Assembly: GCA_032622095.1 (NCBI GenBank)
Contig: CP136064.1
Span: 191,009,794-191,073,793 of the forward strand
Length of the DNA stretch: 64,000 nucleotides
Origin: Siphonodentalium dalli
Lineage: Eukaryota > Mollusca > Scaphopoda > Gadilida > Siphonodentaliidae
Direction of reading: 5' to 3'
Position 1 is the first letter of the stretch; each line of letters starts with the position of its first letter. Shown here piece after piece: positions 1 through 13,300 of this stretch. The notes under the pieces were generated by a model. It saw only the letters and a program-made list of their open reading frames with translations, was not told the origin of the DNA and did no database searches. The position numbers and the translations under genes are program-made.

Positions 1-370
1 AAATCCATTTCACGTTAAAACAATTTATGTACAAGAAAAATCGAATTTAAAATTGCTCAAAAATGAGCATCGAAGTATCGAATACTCTAATTTTGATAGG
101 GGTGCTATATATATGACCCACTCAATCCATTCACGTTCAAAAACAAATATACAAGAAAATTCGAATGTTGAACGAATGTTGAATGTTGTGCCAACTTCAC
201 GCGAATGTTGAACGAATGTTGAATGTTGTGCTAACTTCACGGACCCTGAAAAATCTATGTACAAGAAAATTCGAATGTTGAACGAATGTTGAATGTTGTG
301 CCAACTTCACACGAATGATGTTGAACGAATGTTGAATGTTGAATGTTGTGCTAACTTCACGGACCCGAAA
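1..370. repeat. Tandem repeat, about 110-bp unit with GAATGTTGAAC subrepeats
   Basis: The motif GAATGTTGAACGAATGTTG followed by 'aatgttgtgccaacttcac' recurs at about 160-240 and 265-365, each block preceded by 'acaagaaaattc'. Two larger units of about 110 bp, each with internal subrepeats of about 40 bp, are visible. The window starts within or next to the array. There is no coding signal. Confidence 0.7.
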
Positions 371-1295
371 TACATTTTGAATTAGGCATCACCATATATC
401 ACCATATAGGCCTATATATGGAAGTTGAAAATCACACTCGGTCATCATTCAAACTGCCAACTTTGAAGAAAAAGGTCATTTTCGACAAATATGATATCGT
501 GCTTGGTATTGTTGTGAGTAGTATTTATTGGTACGCAATAGACTAATTTGGATAAATAAATCTGTTTTTTTTAATGAAATTTTGTTGTTGTTGATGTATC
601 TGGATGATACGATGACCATCGAATCGAATTGTGGATCTAAAAAACACAGGAATAATTGTCATAATGGACATTATATAACCCTAAATTGGATTACGGTATC
701 TGGGACATAGAATCCAGTCTAGATAAAAAAAAAACCCTTGAAACTATAATTTTTGTTGTTTTCCGCATTAGGGTTAAATCAACAAAAATAATGTTTGGGC
801 TGGGTTGTATGTGTTTGGGCTGGTTTGGTGTGTGTTTGGGTTGCGCGCATCACGTGTCGATGTTGTGTATCAAACATCGCACAAAACACGTGTGTTATTT
901 GACATAACGCGGGGAACTTGACAAGAACGTTTCGCGAAGTGTTTGCTTTATTTTATACCTTTATTTTTCGCCATTTCGTAAGACTTAAGGAAGGTTTCGA
1001 TGGACCCAAATTGATTTAATCTGCTATCCTGGACGTTCACGAGAATAGAGACTAGTTTTTTCACCGCATGTTACCGATCATAAACCCATTTATGCGGACA
1101 ATCTCTTCACCATTGAATGATTTTCTTTACAATGCAAGTTACATAAGAGAAAGAACGACCTGAGCCGACGTGTGTCGGATTATCCGATAATTTATGTTGG
1201 TGCTTCGGATAAGGGGTTGATTAATTGAAACAAATCCAATGTACATGTATTTACACTAGCAAGCTGGTCTTGCAAATTCAGGATATATAATTTCA
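371..1295 (+). promoter_or_regulatory. 5' flank and probable 5'UTR/promoter region of the cysteine-repeat gene
   Basis: No coding exon is seen here. The stretch just upstream of the signal-peptide exon holds two CACGTG E-boxes (851-856 and 887-892) in a locally GC-richer patch (about 780-920). An in-frame TAG at 1257-1259 closes the frame above the chosen ATG. A transcription start cannot be placed from the sequence, so the regulatory label rests on position and is inference. Confidence 0.3.
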
Positions 1296-1365
1296 ATGAT
1301 GATTTCGGGTGTTCCATGGATATATTTTGCTTTTTCCATTTGGAGTTTCTTCACACATACTGAGA
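1296..1365 (+). CDS. Exon 1: start codon and signal peptide
   Basis: Two adjacent ATGs (1296 and 1299) open 23 codons reading MMISGVPWIYFAFSIWSFF plus THTE, with a hydrophobic core typical of a signal peptide. Donor GTAAGG starts at 1366. The last base A joins GT of exon 2 to make Ser (phase 1), exactly the phase needed. The start context is not a strong Kozak match. Being short, the exon is inferred from signal character, phase and donor, so it is a little less certain than the Cys exons. Confidence 0.75.
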
Positions 1366-4300
1366 GTAAGGAATCATTTTATTTTCATTATATTTTGTGA
1401 TTTTTATAAGGGTTTCCATTGTTGATGTTATCATGTTGTAGTCAGATCGACTCATGGATGTGATTTGGGGGGGGGGGGGGGGGGGCTTATAAGGAGGAGG
1501 TCAAATGAAAAAATTTGAATGGGGATTTCCATGCAAATCTCCCCAGGAAAAATTATATATGAAGCAATTGTCTGGGAACTAAAGCAGCCATATCATTAAA
1601 CAGACGTAACATTTAACTGGTAAATAGGCAATTTTTGAGAATTTTTTTCTGGAAATACAACACTTGACCTAGTTTTGAAAAATAAATAAAAAATAAAAAA
1701 ATCAATCAATCAACATTCTAATGGAACAAATTCCAAGCCGACCCGCCAGATAAATGTGTATTGTTTTCAATATCATAAAAACTCACACCCAGAAATATTT
1801 GCAACTCTGTAACTTTTGCTATGTGGATTTGCATGGAAATGCCCAGTCAAAATAGGTCACTTAATTCACCTCCTCATTAAATTACTTATTAATTAAGTAT
1901 ACACCAATTTCGCCCACTTCTCTGAAGTCCCAAGTTTCCAACCACTCTTGGAAACTTCATTTCTACATACACCCCTTTAATGGGAATTTTCCAATTTTTT
2001 CTGACAGAACATTTCATCGTTGAAACAAACCAAAATTTAGTATATAATTCTTAATTAATCATGAAAATATTTTAATTTTGGCCTCAAACTTTACACACAT
2101 TTTACACTGAATATTGTTGGGAAAATAAACGATCAAGAAAATACTAGATTAACCTATTTTTTAAATGAAATTTCCATTTTGTCCAAAATTATAGATGTTG
2201 GGAGGACAAGGAACGGTGGATGTTGGTTGGGACACAAAGCCAGGGATGTGGCTAGAGGGTGTCCATTGAGGGGAGGGGGAGATATTCACCTTGAAATTTC
2301 CAACTGCAGACAAATTTTCCAAGTCTGAGAAATTCCATTTACATTCTTTGTTAGAATTTTCCAACTGGTTCATCAAACTTTTCAACTGTTTTAAGTTTCC
2401 AAACTACCGTACAGTAATGCTCTAAATAATTGACTCCTTAACCACAGCATAATTATGGGTAACTTTTCAGGATTTAGTCGGAAATATGGTTTGTTGCCAT
2501 TCATCGGAAAGCTGTGGAGTCGATTATGTAGGGCATTATTTTCAATTTTCAACTAATTATCATTTCCGTCCAAAAAATTACCGAAAGTAGGAAAATATTT
2601 AACTTTTGGTTAAAAACACCAAATTTCACACAAAATACTGGTTGGAATATCAAACTATCAGCACAAATTCAACCTACTTTGATCGGATATTTCCAGTTAA
2701 TGTTTAACCTTTTCTCTTAGAGGTCTTTCCATCAATATATCACATTATTATAATCAATAAATTTGAAAAATGATCAAGGAAATATGGGTTGATACAAAAA
2801 TCGGACTTGACACTGAAAGGGTTAATATGTCAGGTATGAAATTTTCAACTGTTGAAAATTTAGGGCAGTTAGAATATGTCACATCATTCAATGGTGAACA
2901 ATCCGAAAACATTTTGTTGAACTTATTAACCCTTTACCCAACAGAACGGCCCTGTGCCAATGCATTCTCTTATATATGCGAGTCGACCATAGGTCGCCTC
3001 GCATATATAAGAGAATGCATTGGCTTAACACATTAAAAATTATAAAATTGTTAAAGAATGTAAGAAAAAATGGTAAAAAGTGTTTAAAAAAGATTTTTTT
3101 TAGGCCAATGCATTCTCTTATATATGCGAGGCGACCTATGGTCGACTCGCATATATAAGAGAATGCATTGGCACAGGGCTAACTGTAACTATCACAATGT
3201 GGTCAAGGAGCCGGTTCCAATGATATCCATATGTGTATGGTTTTATTGAGACAGACAAAAGATATTTTAGGCTGTTGAAGCTTTATTTGGCCGGTTTTGG
3301 CCGGTTTGTTGGGTAAAGGGTTAAATGGATCTCCCACAAACGGATGAATTCAAGTTCATACATTGTATTTTAGGTTTTTTTTTCCAGCCATAATCTGCTT
3401 CATTTAAAGTACAAACATGCTATTGTATGAAGAATATACTATTCCAAGGTTTACTTTAGAACTGAATTAGTGTATGTGTAACTGTTTTGAAGTGAATGGG
3501 TTAAACTGGAGTATTTCAAGCATTTTATGAACTATTTTCTCTGATATTAATATACATCACAGATGATACAAATGTACTGGTACTAGTAACATCAAAATTA
3601 TTGCTCAAACCGACCGCTGAAAGGCTTAGACAGAACATTTACAGGTAGAACAATAAACCAACATGACCAGTCTTAAAATTTGGACTTAATGTACCAGTAT
3701 ATATTTCACACCCAAACTAATATTGAATACAGTAATGCCCTAAATTATTGACTCCTTAACCACGGCAGAATTATGGGTAATTTTTCTGGATTTAGTCTGA
3801 AATATGGCTTGTTGCCATTCATCTGAAAGCTCTCAGTGAGAGCTTTCCGATGAATGGCAACAAGCCATATTGCCTCAATTGTCCCCTCCTACAGAAGGGA
3901 AAGGGGAGCTCAACACTCCATATGTCCCCTGGCCTTGCAATACAATGTTGTGTCAGATACAATTACAAGTACGCACAAGGGACAAATATTTCTGGCATAT
4001 ACAATTTATTGTCTTGGCCATTATTGATTTTGGGTATATGACATTTATTATTTACCGTGTTCATTGTGTACTGACAGTCTTATTTGGTCATAAATCAGAT
4101 ATCGGCCTTTTTGGGATAGCGTTTAAATCACCATATACGATATGGTGTAATAAATACTTTTGTTACACCCAACAGAGTGCATTATTTTGTATTTATATAC
4201 AATGAGGCATGTTTCTTTGATCACTGAGGTGTAGATAAATTCAGCATACTGGTAGAATCATATTTTTTATGATAATAGAATGAATATGACTTGGTGTTTC

Positions 4301-7300
4301 CGAACCATTATTTGTATGGGGGCGCTGTTCTATTTGTTACCTATTTTGTAATATCAATAATTAATTTTGTGATATCACAAAATGAATAAATGATATCACA
4401 AAATCGATTTTATGATATCATCAATTTGTAAGCATTTAGTGATACCGGTATCACATATTCAATTTATGATATCATATTTTCATTTTATGATGCCTGTATC
4501 ACTTATTCTAATTTGTGATATCATATATTCATTTTGTGATATCCATAATTCGGATGAAAAGAATATTTATTGATATCACTAAATGCATTTAGTGATATCA
4601 ACAAATACTTATTGATATCATAAAAATATTTATTGATATCATAAAATGAATTTATGATAGCACAAAATCAAATTATTGATATTATCAATGCTTTCTATTT
4701 TGTGATATCATGTATTCAATTTTATGATATATTAAACTCATTTTATGATATCACTTTAGTTAGTGTTATCATATATTCATTATGTGATATCAATAATTAC
4801 TAGTTATTTTATAATATCACATAATTCATTTTTATGATATCACTAATTCACAGATTGACGGGCGATGTTCTTCTATTTATTTTCTTGTTTGTGATATCAA
4901 AAATTCATTTTGTGATATCACAAAATGAATATATGATATCACAAAATAAAAAATATGATATCATAAAATTGTAAGCATTAGTGATATCTCATATTTGATT
5001 TTAAGATATCATATATTCATTTTATGATATCACTTATTCATATTTGTGATATCATATATTAATATTGTGATATCCATAACTCGTATGAAAAGACTATTTA
5101 TTAATACCACTAAAATTCATTTAGTGATATCATAAAATATTTATTGATATCATAAAATGAATTTATGATATCACAAAATCGAATTATGTATATCATTAAA
5201 TGCTTTCTATTGTGATATCATCTATTTGATTTTATGATATCTTAAATTCATTTTGTTATCAGTAATTTGAATTAGTGATATCATATGTTCATTTTGTGAT
5301 ATCAATAAATACTAGTTATTTTATGATATCACATATTTGATTTTATGATATCACAAAATTAATTCGCGGACTCACATGCGCTATTCTTTTATTTATTACA
5401 TATTTAGTGATATCAATAATTAGTTTTATGATACCCTCTTATTGAATATATGATATCGCAAAATTGAATATACCGGTATGATATCATTAATATTTTATGA
5501 TATCACAAAATTCATTGGGGGTAAAGAATATTTGATTCGAGTCAAGGAACCACCCATCAAATCTCAGAGTGATCAGATATCAATTTTTTTAATTTGCTAT
5601 TTCCCGAGATACTGTATGCAATTTTTCGCAGCCTGGCAAATATTTGTCATGCTGACAGTCTTGGACAAATTGCGGATGAAGATGGATAACTTTAAAATCA
5701 AGTGGCTTTGTGTGTTAGATATTTGACAATCCGACCAGATTTCGTTGAACAAAATGTTGATAAACGACACATTTTGGGAAATTTTATACTGTTGACTGTG
5801 GTTAACATTATTTTTGGACAATTAATCGATTCTAGTAACTGAAGCGGCATTTCAAAAAATGTTGTCGTTGTTGGAATCTGATGATATGGGGACCATCAAA
5901 TCTGATTGAGTACCTTCAGTAGAACACTTTGCCTTAGCTATTCATATTCTTCAATTTTACAGGTGCCTGTACATGTGCCACATACTGTGTTGCTGACTGC
6001 TCTCTGGGGACATATTTCGATACAAGCAGCAGCAACTGTGTCTCATGTCCACAAGGAGCTTAGTAAGTCATCAATTTACTTTGCAGATGTGTTATAATAC
6101 ATGTATCTCACAGCTGAGATAATCCATTATTTTAACCCTTTACCCAACAGAACGGCCCTGTGCCAATGCATTCTCTTATATATGCGAGTCGACCATAGGT
6201 CGCCTCGCATATATAAGAGAATGCACAGGCTTAACACATTAAAAATTATAAAATTGTTAAAGAATGTAAGAAAAAATGGTAAAAAGTGTTAAAAACAGAT
6301 TTTTTTTAGGCCAATGCATTCTCTTATATATGCGAGGCGACCTATGGTCGACTCGCATATATAAGAGAATGCATTGGCACAGGGCATAACTGTAACTATC
6401 ACAATGTGGTCAAGGAGCCGGTTCCAATGATATCCATATTTGTATGGTTCTATTGAGACAGACCGAAGATATTTTAGGCTGTTGAAGCTTTATTTGGCCG
6501 GTTTTGGCCGGTTTGTTGGGTAAAGGGTTAAAGGGGGACTACACTGAATCCGGCCATTTATGGGACCATCTCCTTTTATACTCAACAGAATATATGCAAC
6601 AAATGAATGAATTTGAGCCATGGATTAGTGCCAAATACACTCATGTGCTCTATTATATCATGTCATGAATCTCTACTCTTAGCTATGGGCGTTAGCCAGA
6701 GTAGTGATTCGTGACATGATCTAGTGCTCTTTGAACAATGTATACAACATGGCAATTATAATGAAAATGGCTCAAATTCATTCATTTGTTGCATATATTA
6801 TGTTGACTATAAAAGGAGATGGTCCCATAAATGACCGGATTTAGGGTAGAGTACCCCTTTAAGGAAGAGGTCACATGAGCAGTTTGAATGGGGAAGTTTC
6901 ATGCAAAATTTCAGAATAAAAATAATACATGTACTAGTACATGTACAGTAATGCCCTAAGTAATCGACCTCTTAACCACAACAGAATTATGGGTAACTTT
7001 TCAGGATTTATTCGGAAATATGGCTAGTTGCCATTCATCGGAAAGCTCTCAGTGAGAGCTTTCCGATGAATGGCAACAAGCCATATTTCCGACTAAATCC
7101 TGAAAAGTTACCCATAATTCTGCTGTGGTTAAGGGGTCGATTACTTAGGGCTTTACTGTATATTGTCATTATATTGTATATATATTATGGTCGAAGCATT
7201 ATTAGACAGCCATTACATTTTGGTATTCGTGTGGTTGAGGTAAATTAGCTGTTTTAACTTCCAAATAATTTTGTCCTGAAATAGCATATCCCTTGACCTT

Positions 7301-10300
7301 CAATTAGAAAATCTAAATTGAATTCTAATATATACATGTAGTCACTATTCCAAGGACCCTGTTTCTAAGCCCATGGTGATCCACAAAAAAATTAATTTAA
7401 TTAATTTAAATATATCAGCTTATACTCCAAAACAATGCCTTCTCTAACATGTGCTCTGTAAATATTCAAAATTGGTCACTTGAACTGACTTGAGCTTGAA
7501 TATCATCTAATGATTGGGAGGATCAGCTTATATACAGTAATGCCCTAAATAATCGACTCTTTAACCACAACAGAATTATGGGTAATTATTCAGTATTTAG
7601 TCGGAAATACATGTATGGCTTGTTTGTTGCCATTCATCGGAAAGCTCTCAGTGATGAATAGCAACAAGCCATATTTCGGAGTAAATCCTGAAAAATTACC
7701 CATAATTCTGCTGTGGTTAAGGAGTCGATTATTTAGGCCATTACTGTATTTTATCATATAAAAGACAAATTTCCATACTCTGTTCTTCCCTCTAATGCTT
7801 TCACACTTGGATATAGAGCCAAAGTTAAACATTTGGTATGGAGCTACTGGTATAGATACTATATTTACATTTTTATGTCTCAATCTGTTTACATTGTGAT
7901 AAAACATTCTCAGGGTTATAATTTAATTGACTTCTGTATATTCATGCACTTGCTGACATAATTCCTGTTTCACATGTACATGTACATGAATATGCAGAAT
8001 TGTAAATCTTATATCTACCAGTACTCCAAAATCTGAATTACCATCAAGGACTATAGCTATAATCCAGGATTTAAATTTCGCCAATCCTTTCTGGCTTAAA
8101 TTTAAGAACCTCAGATTATAAATTTTATTTAACCATATCATTACTATATGGGTTCTCCCATTCAGTTATAAAGGTATACATTGGAATGGTATACTATTAA
8201 TTTGGAGGGGTGTTTAGGTAATAAAATCAAACAGCAGACAGAAACAAAGAGTACATGTAGAATGATTCATAATCATCGGTGGGAAATGTTCAGATAATAA
8301 GTTGGTCTTTTGTTGAAGTTATTATCTAACCATTTCCTAATGGAACTACTTGTCAATGAGTAATTAGTATACACATGTTAATGGTTAAGAGATGGTTAGA
8401 TTAAATTCTCAAAGGAAGAGCGCTGCAACATACCTGTACTCCTGACAAGTTTGGATATAATGTGTCTGACATTTGAAGAATAATGTCCCCAGAGGGTGAA
8501 TTTAGTGACGCTATCCCACACACTGGGCTAACATCACCAAATTCGCCCTCTGGGGACCTCATTCTACTTAGGCCTCATCTTCTGGGAAGTATCTACAGTC
8601 TCAAATTAACATTGTTTTTTGTTACTTTTTCCCTTCTGTTTTATATCCCCTAATTTGCAGAAGATAAATTGCATAATCGAGGTGACTAATGGGTGAATGT
8701 CCCCAACTTCAACTGAGGAACTTCAATCTGATCCTAGGCCATCCATGACATTTGAGGCCTAAGCAGAATGAGGTTCCCAGAGGGTGAATTTTGTGAAGCC
8801 AGCCTGCTGTGCGGGATAGAATCACTAAATTCACCCTCGGCTTGAGCTATAATCTGACCTTTTTGTATTGCTTCAAATATTACATCTGTTATAAATATTT
8901 GTACCCCTATAAAATAGGAAGATCCAATAAACTCAAGTTTCCAATGAAATCAAACAGTCCCCTGCATGTTATTCTTATCAACTGACACATTCCTTATGAA
9001 ATGGTTTTTTTTTTTGCGATAATGTTCGCACCTAAGAACAAGGTTATCGGTCTACAATAGTGAAAAATTCATCTCAAGGTATAGTCATGTTGATCCCAAA
9101 ATATATGACTTTAAATTAGAAATATCTAAATCCATGAACATAGAGTGTTTTACTGCTTAACAACTACCACAACTACCGCACAACAGGCTAGCATGATTAA
9201 ATTCACCATCTGAGGACCTCATTCTCCTTTGACCTCATCTTCTCTGGAAAGTACAGTAATGCCCTAAATAATCGACTCCTTAACCACAGCAGAATTATGG
9301 GTAATTTTTCAAGATTTAGGCGGAAATATGGCTTGCTGCCATTCATCGGAAAGCTCTCACTGAAAGTTTTTTTTAGAAACTTCTTTAGAACAATTATAAT
9401 TATTTTTTACTTTAGTTTCTCTATATCCCCAAATTGTAAGACGACACAATGCAAAATCAAAGTGCCCAATTGGGTGCACATCACCATCTTCACCATCTGG
9501 GAACTTATATCTGAGTCAATGTCTCCCATAGCAGATGAGGCCATACAGAATGAGGTACCCAGATGATACTAAATTTACCCTCTGGAGACCTCATTCTGCA
9601 AATGTCTGGCACCTCATTGTCAGGCCTGTTGATTGTCCACCTGATAAATTGGCAAATGGCATTGTTATTACAGAATGAATTTACATTTTTGTGTTAAGAC
9701 TTAGAATATAGACTTATTAGTATGAAGTATCCCTTGGATTGGCAAGGGCTGAAATTGCGAACTTGGACCAAATCGCTCTGGAATAAATTATGATAGTCAA
9801 CCGAAATCTGACAACTTTCACTGTACTGAGTACAGTGGGATTGAGTACAAATCAACGAAAATAAAAATATGGCAGCAAAAGCGGAACGCAATGAATGGAA
9901 CGCTTGTCATCAAGATATTCTCTTACAATTTTCAGGCAAATAATAAAATAAAATGTTAAATTATATGCATACTAGTACTTGTCCCAGAAATTTGTTAGTT
10001 TTATCAAGTTCTATGGTCAGCGTGTGTCTTGAGTTGATGCTTGTTTCGACTAGTGATGAGGACCGGACCGTTTTGGAGCATCCAGGGGTGGACCGCGGTC
10101 CGGTCTGGACCGGGTGTCACTGGACCGGACCGGACCGCTTTTTGCTGCCGGTCCGGTACTCTCCGGTCCGGTCCACTATTTTACTTCAGTTATAATAAAC
10201 TATCGCGAATATTATTGCATATTTGCCGTCATATCAATTAGCAACGATGTATTGATGCATTCAAGTGGTTAATATCTATTAAACGTTTGATGCCACGAAA

Positions 10301-13300
10301 ACAATGTATAGATGTACTTTGTACATGTCACTTTCCTTATAATGAAAGTGCCAGTGTGGGCGGCCGCCTGCTTTGATGTCTCCGATTTCCGGCAAATTCC
10401 GACCGCCTGCTTTGATATCGCAGACTTCAGACAAATCGTTTTCAACAGTGTAGCGATCATGTGCCGCCGATTGCCAAAAGTCAAAGGGTGTCTGCAGGTG
10501 TCACACGAGCCTGTTGAGAGATCAAAGTTGGTGAATGATGATTAACAGCTACAAAAAAAGAATGGATTTTAGGTTGTCCAATCACAAGCATGCACCCACA
10601 TATACACTCATGGTTCCATGAAACATGAAAAGGTTATATAATTATAACGCATTCAAGTTTATTCTGTCAACATTCTCACATCGCCATCGTAACGATTACA
10701 CATTCAATAATTAACATAAACGTTTCTATTGTTCATTATGGCCGAGGCTCCCCCGGAAGTACTCGAAGAAAGCGAATCGAATATAGTTCTGGAACCGTCG
10801 ACGATTAATACCCCTGAACAAGGAGCGACTTCAGGGACCACAACGTTCCGCAGAAAGAGGACACTATATCTAAAGGAATTATACCCTTTGAAGTATGCTG
10901 CGCCCGTGTATGGTTATTTGTATTCACTGCCAAAAGACAAGACTGGTGTGTTGCGATGTATCACGTGTGATGAATCAATCAAGAAGGGTGGTGGTGGACA
11001 AAGCAACTTGAAAAAACATTTTAAAAGACATCACAAGGATATCCATACAAAATTTGATCCTCCAAAACGTGTTCGGACTTTATTGGGTTTCGTTAACCGA
11101 AATCCACCGTCATCAACCGTGTCATCTGCTCATTCTGCTGACAGTGAATCTGGATCACACCTCATCACAGTTCCAGTCCCAGAAGGCGAATTTGGTTCCG
11201 ATTACTACAAAAAAGATTCATTGCGATACCTTCAGTGCAAGAGAAAATTGGCAGAAATGATATGTTCCGATACCCAACCAGTTTCTGTCGTCAATGATCC
11301 CGGGTTTCTTAGTTATTCGCACACTCTGAACCCAAAATTCATTGTTCCATCCAGGGATACAATGGACAGCGAAATAGACAAACTGTATGAGGAGAAAAAA
11401 GCCCATATTCAACAATGCTTTCAACAAAGTATCGAGTATTTCTGTATCACGTTTGACATATGGACATCAAGAGGCATGCATTCTTACATTAGTCTGACTG
11501 GACATTTTATTTCAAATGCATGGGAGCTGACCAGTGTTCAACTTGGTGCCCTTCCGTTCCCTGGTGAACATTCAGCTGAAAACATGTCTGATAAACTCAC
11601 CGACATGTTAGAGATGTGGGAGTTGCCGAAGGAAAAACTTGTTGCTATTACGTGTGACAACGTGAGTTCTAATGTTAAATGCTGCCGAGATTGTTTGAAG
11701 ATACCGAGATTTCCATGTGTTGGACACGTTCTGAACTTGGCTATTCATGATGGATTAAATGTGCGTGGTGTTTCAGAGGCAGTTGCACGATGTAGGAAAC
11801 TTGTCGAACATTTTCGGAAGAGCAAGGTTGAGTTAGATCGACTTGAAGAACTGCAAACAAAAGATAATTTGAAGAAACTGCGATTGATTCAAGATGTACA
11901 GACACGTTGGAACTCCACCTACATGATGTTTAGTCGTCTGACTCATCTACTGGAACTCAAAGAACTACTTGTGACAATTGTGGTGGAACGTTTGCCACAC
12001 AAGAATGCACTGAAACCCCATTATTTACCTACTGAAAATGAATGGGGTGTAGTGGAGCAGCTTATACCAGTGCTACGGTCGTTTTTCGATGCAATGGTAT
12101 GGATGAGTTCCTCATCGTATGTTACGATTTCTGCTGTCGGACCTACATGTACAATTGCTATGCTTGTGAAAACGCTGAGTGCTTCCTCAAGTGACCCTCC
12201 CACCATAAGAAAGTTGAAAGAACAGGCAAAGTTTAAAATGGACAAATACTTCGACAGAGATCAAGAGGAAACACAAGTGGATAAACGCACCTATCTAGAT
12301 CCTCGCTTCAGAGCTTTCAACCACAAACTTGAAGTTAGAACCAGAATCGAAAAGGAAGTAACGAAAGACTTGGAGAATCTGATTAAACAAATTTGTACCG
12401 AAAAGGAAAAAAGAGGAGATCGCCAACCGAGTGATCAAGAAATTGGAGTGACAACGACCAGTGCAGAAGGGCCTCGGCAGATTGCTGGCATCAGTACTCG
12501 GGCCTAGCAGCACTGTCCAAACAGGACTCAATCACGCGCACATTGCTGTTACAGAAATTGTAAGATACAACGCTCTCCCATGTGATGGAATAAACACAAA
12601 TCCTCTAGATTGGTGGAAAATCCATCAAGACTCTCTTCCGTTTCTATCCATTCTGGTTAGAAAGATGATGTGCGTTGTAGCTACAAGTGTTCCAAGTGAA
12701 TGTCTATTCAGTACCACTGGGGACTATCCGCAATAGACTTTTGCCAGACACTGTAACAAAACTATCGTTCCTTCATGACAACATTGGACCCTGTCACCTT
12801 CCGCAATACAAACGAATGCGAGCATCGTGCTTATTAGTCCAAAATTGACTATACATTGAATGTATAGTCCAACTTTCCCCATCGCTGGTAACGGAGCTTT
12901 TTCTTCAAGTCCGGAAAGGAAGAATATGACGCAAGATACGACCAAACCGCGATGTTTCCCGGGTAATACATGTGCTACTGCATCACCCTGACATACCTTT
13001 CATCTTCCTTTTCCAAAAAAGAGACATTTATCGAGCATTTTGTGGCGAGGAGGCGGCCAATTTCAAACATGGTTGTGTTCGATCGAACGTCCGGTCACAC
13101 CACACGGCGCTATCGTGGGAACAAGTCATTTCGTATCCTGACCAGCTCGTACCCTCCAAAAAAAGTCAACTCGTACCCTATTCTGAGTCAACTAAGGCGT
13201 GCGTTCAGTTTCTCATCTAATAACTTTGCTTATCTTATTTTTTCACCGGATTTGAACGTACTATGGAACCCACAGTGATCTCCTGGACGTAAAAGATGCA

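Noticed and set aside
3870-4205. 111-codon open frame
   Set aside because: It starts inside a MITE arm, has no family resemblance and no splice signals in agreement. Chance ORF.
6101-6292. Open frame overlapping a hairpin (also at 2976-3158, 41292-41486 and 30207-30416)
   Set aside because: The same peptide (CILLYMRVDHRSPRIYKRMH) arises wherever the TTAA MITE hairpin occurs. It is a translation of a palindrome, not a gene.
12970-13278. 102-codon frame in the left arm of the inverted unit (mirror at 15770-16051)
   Set aside because: Present in both arms but lies opposite to the spliced exons found on the other strand. It has no motif and is probably a shadow.
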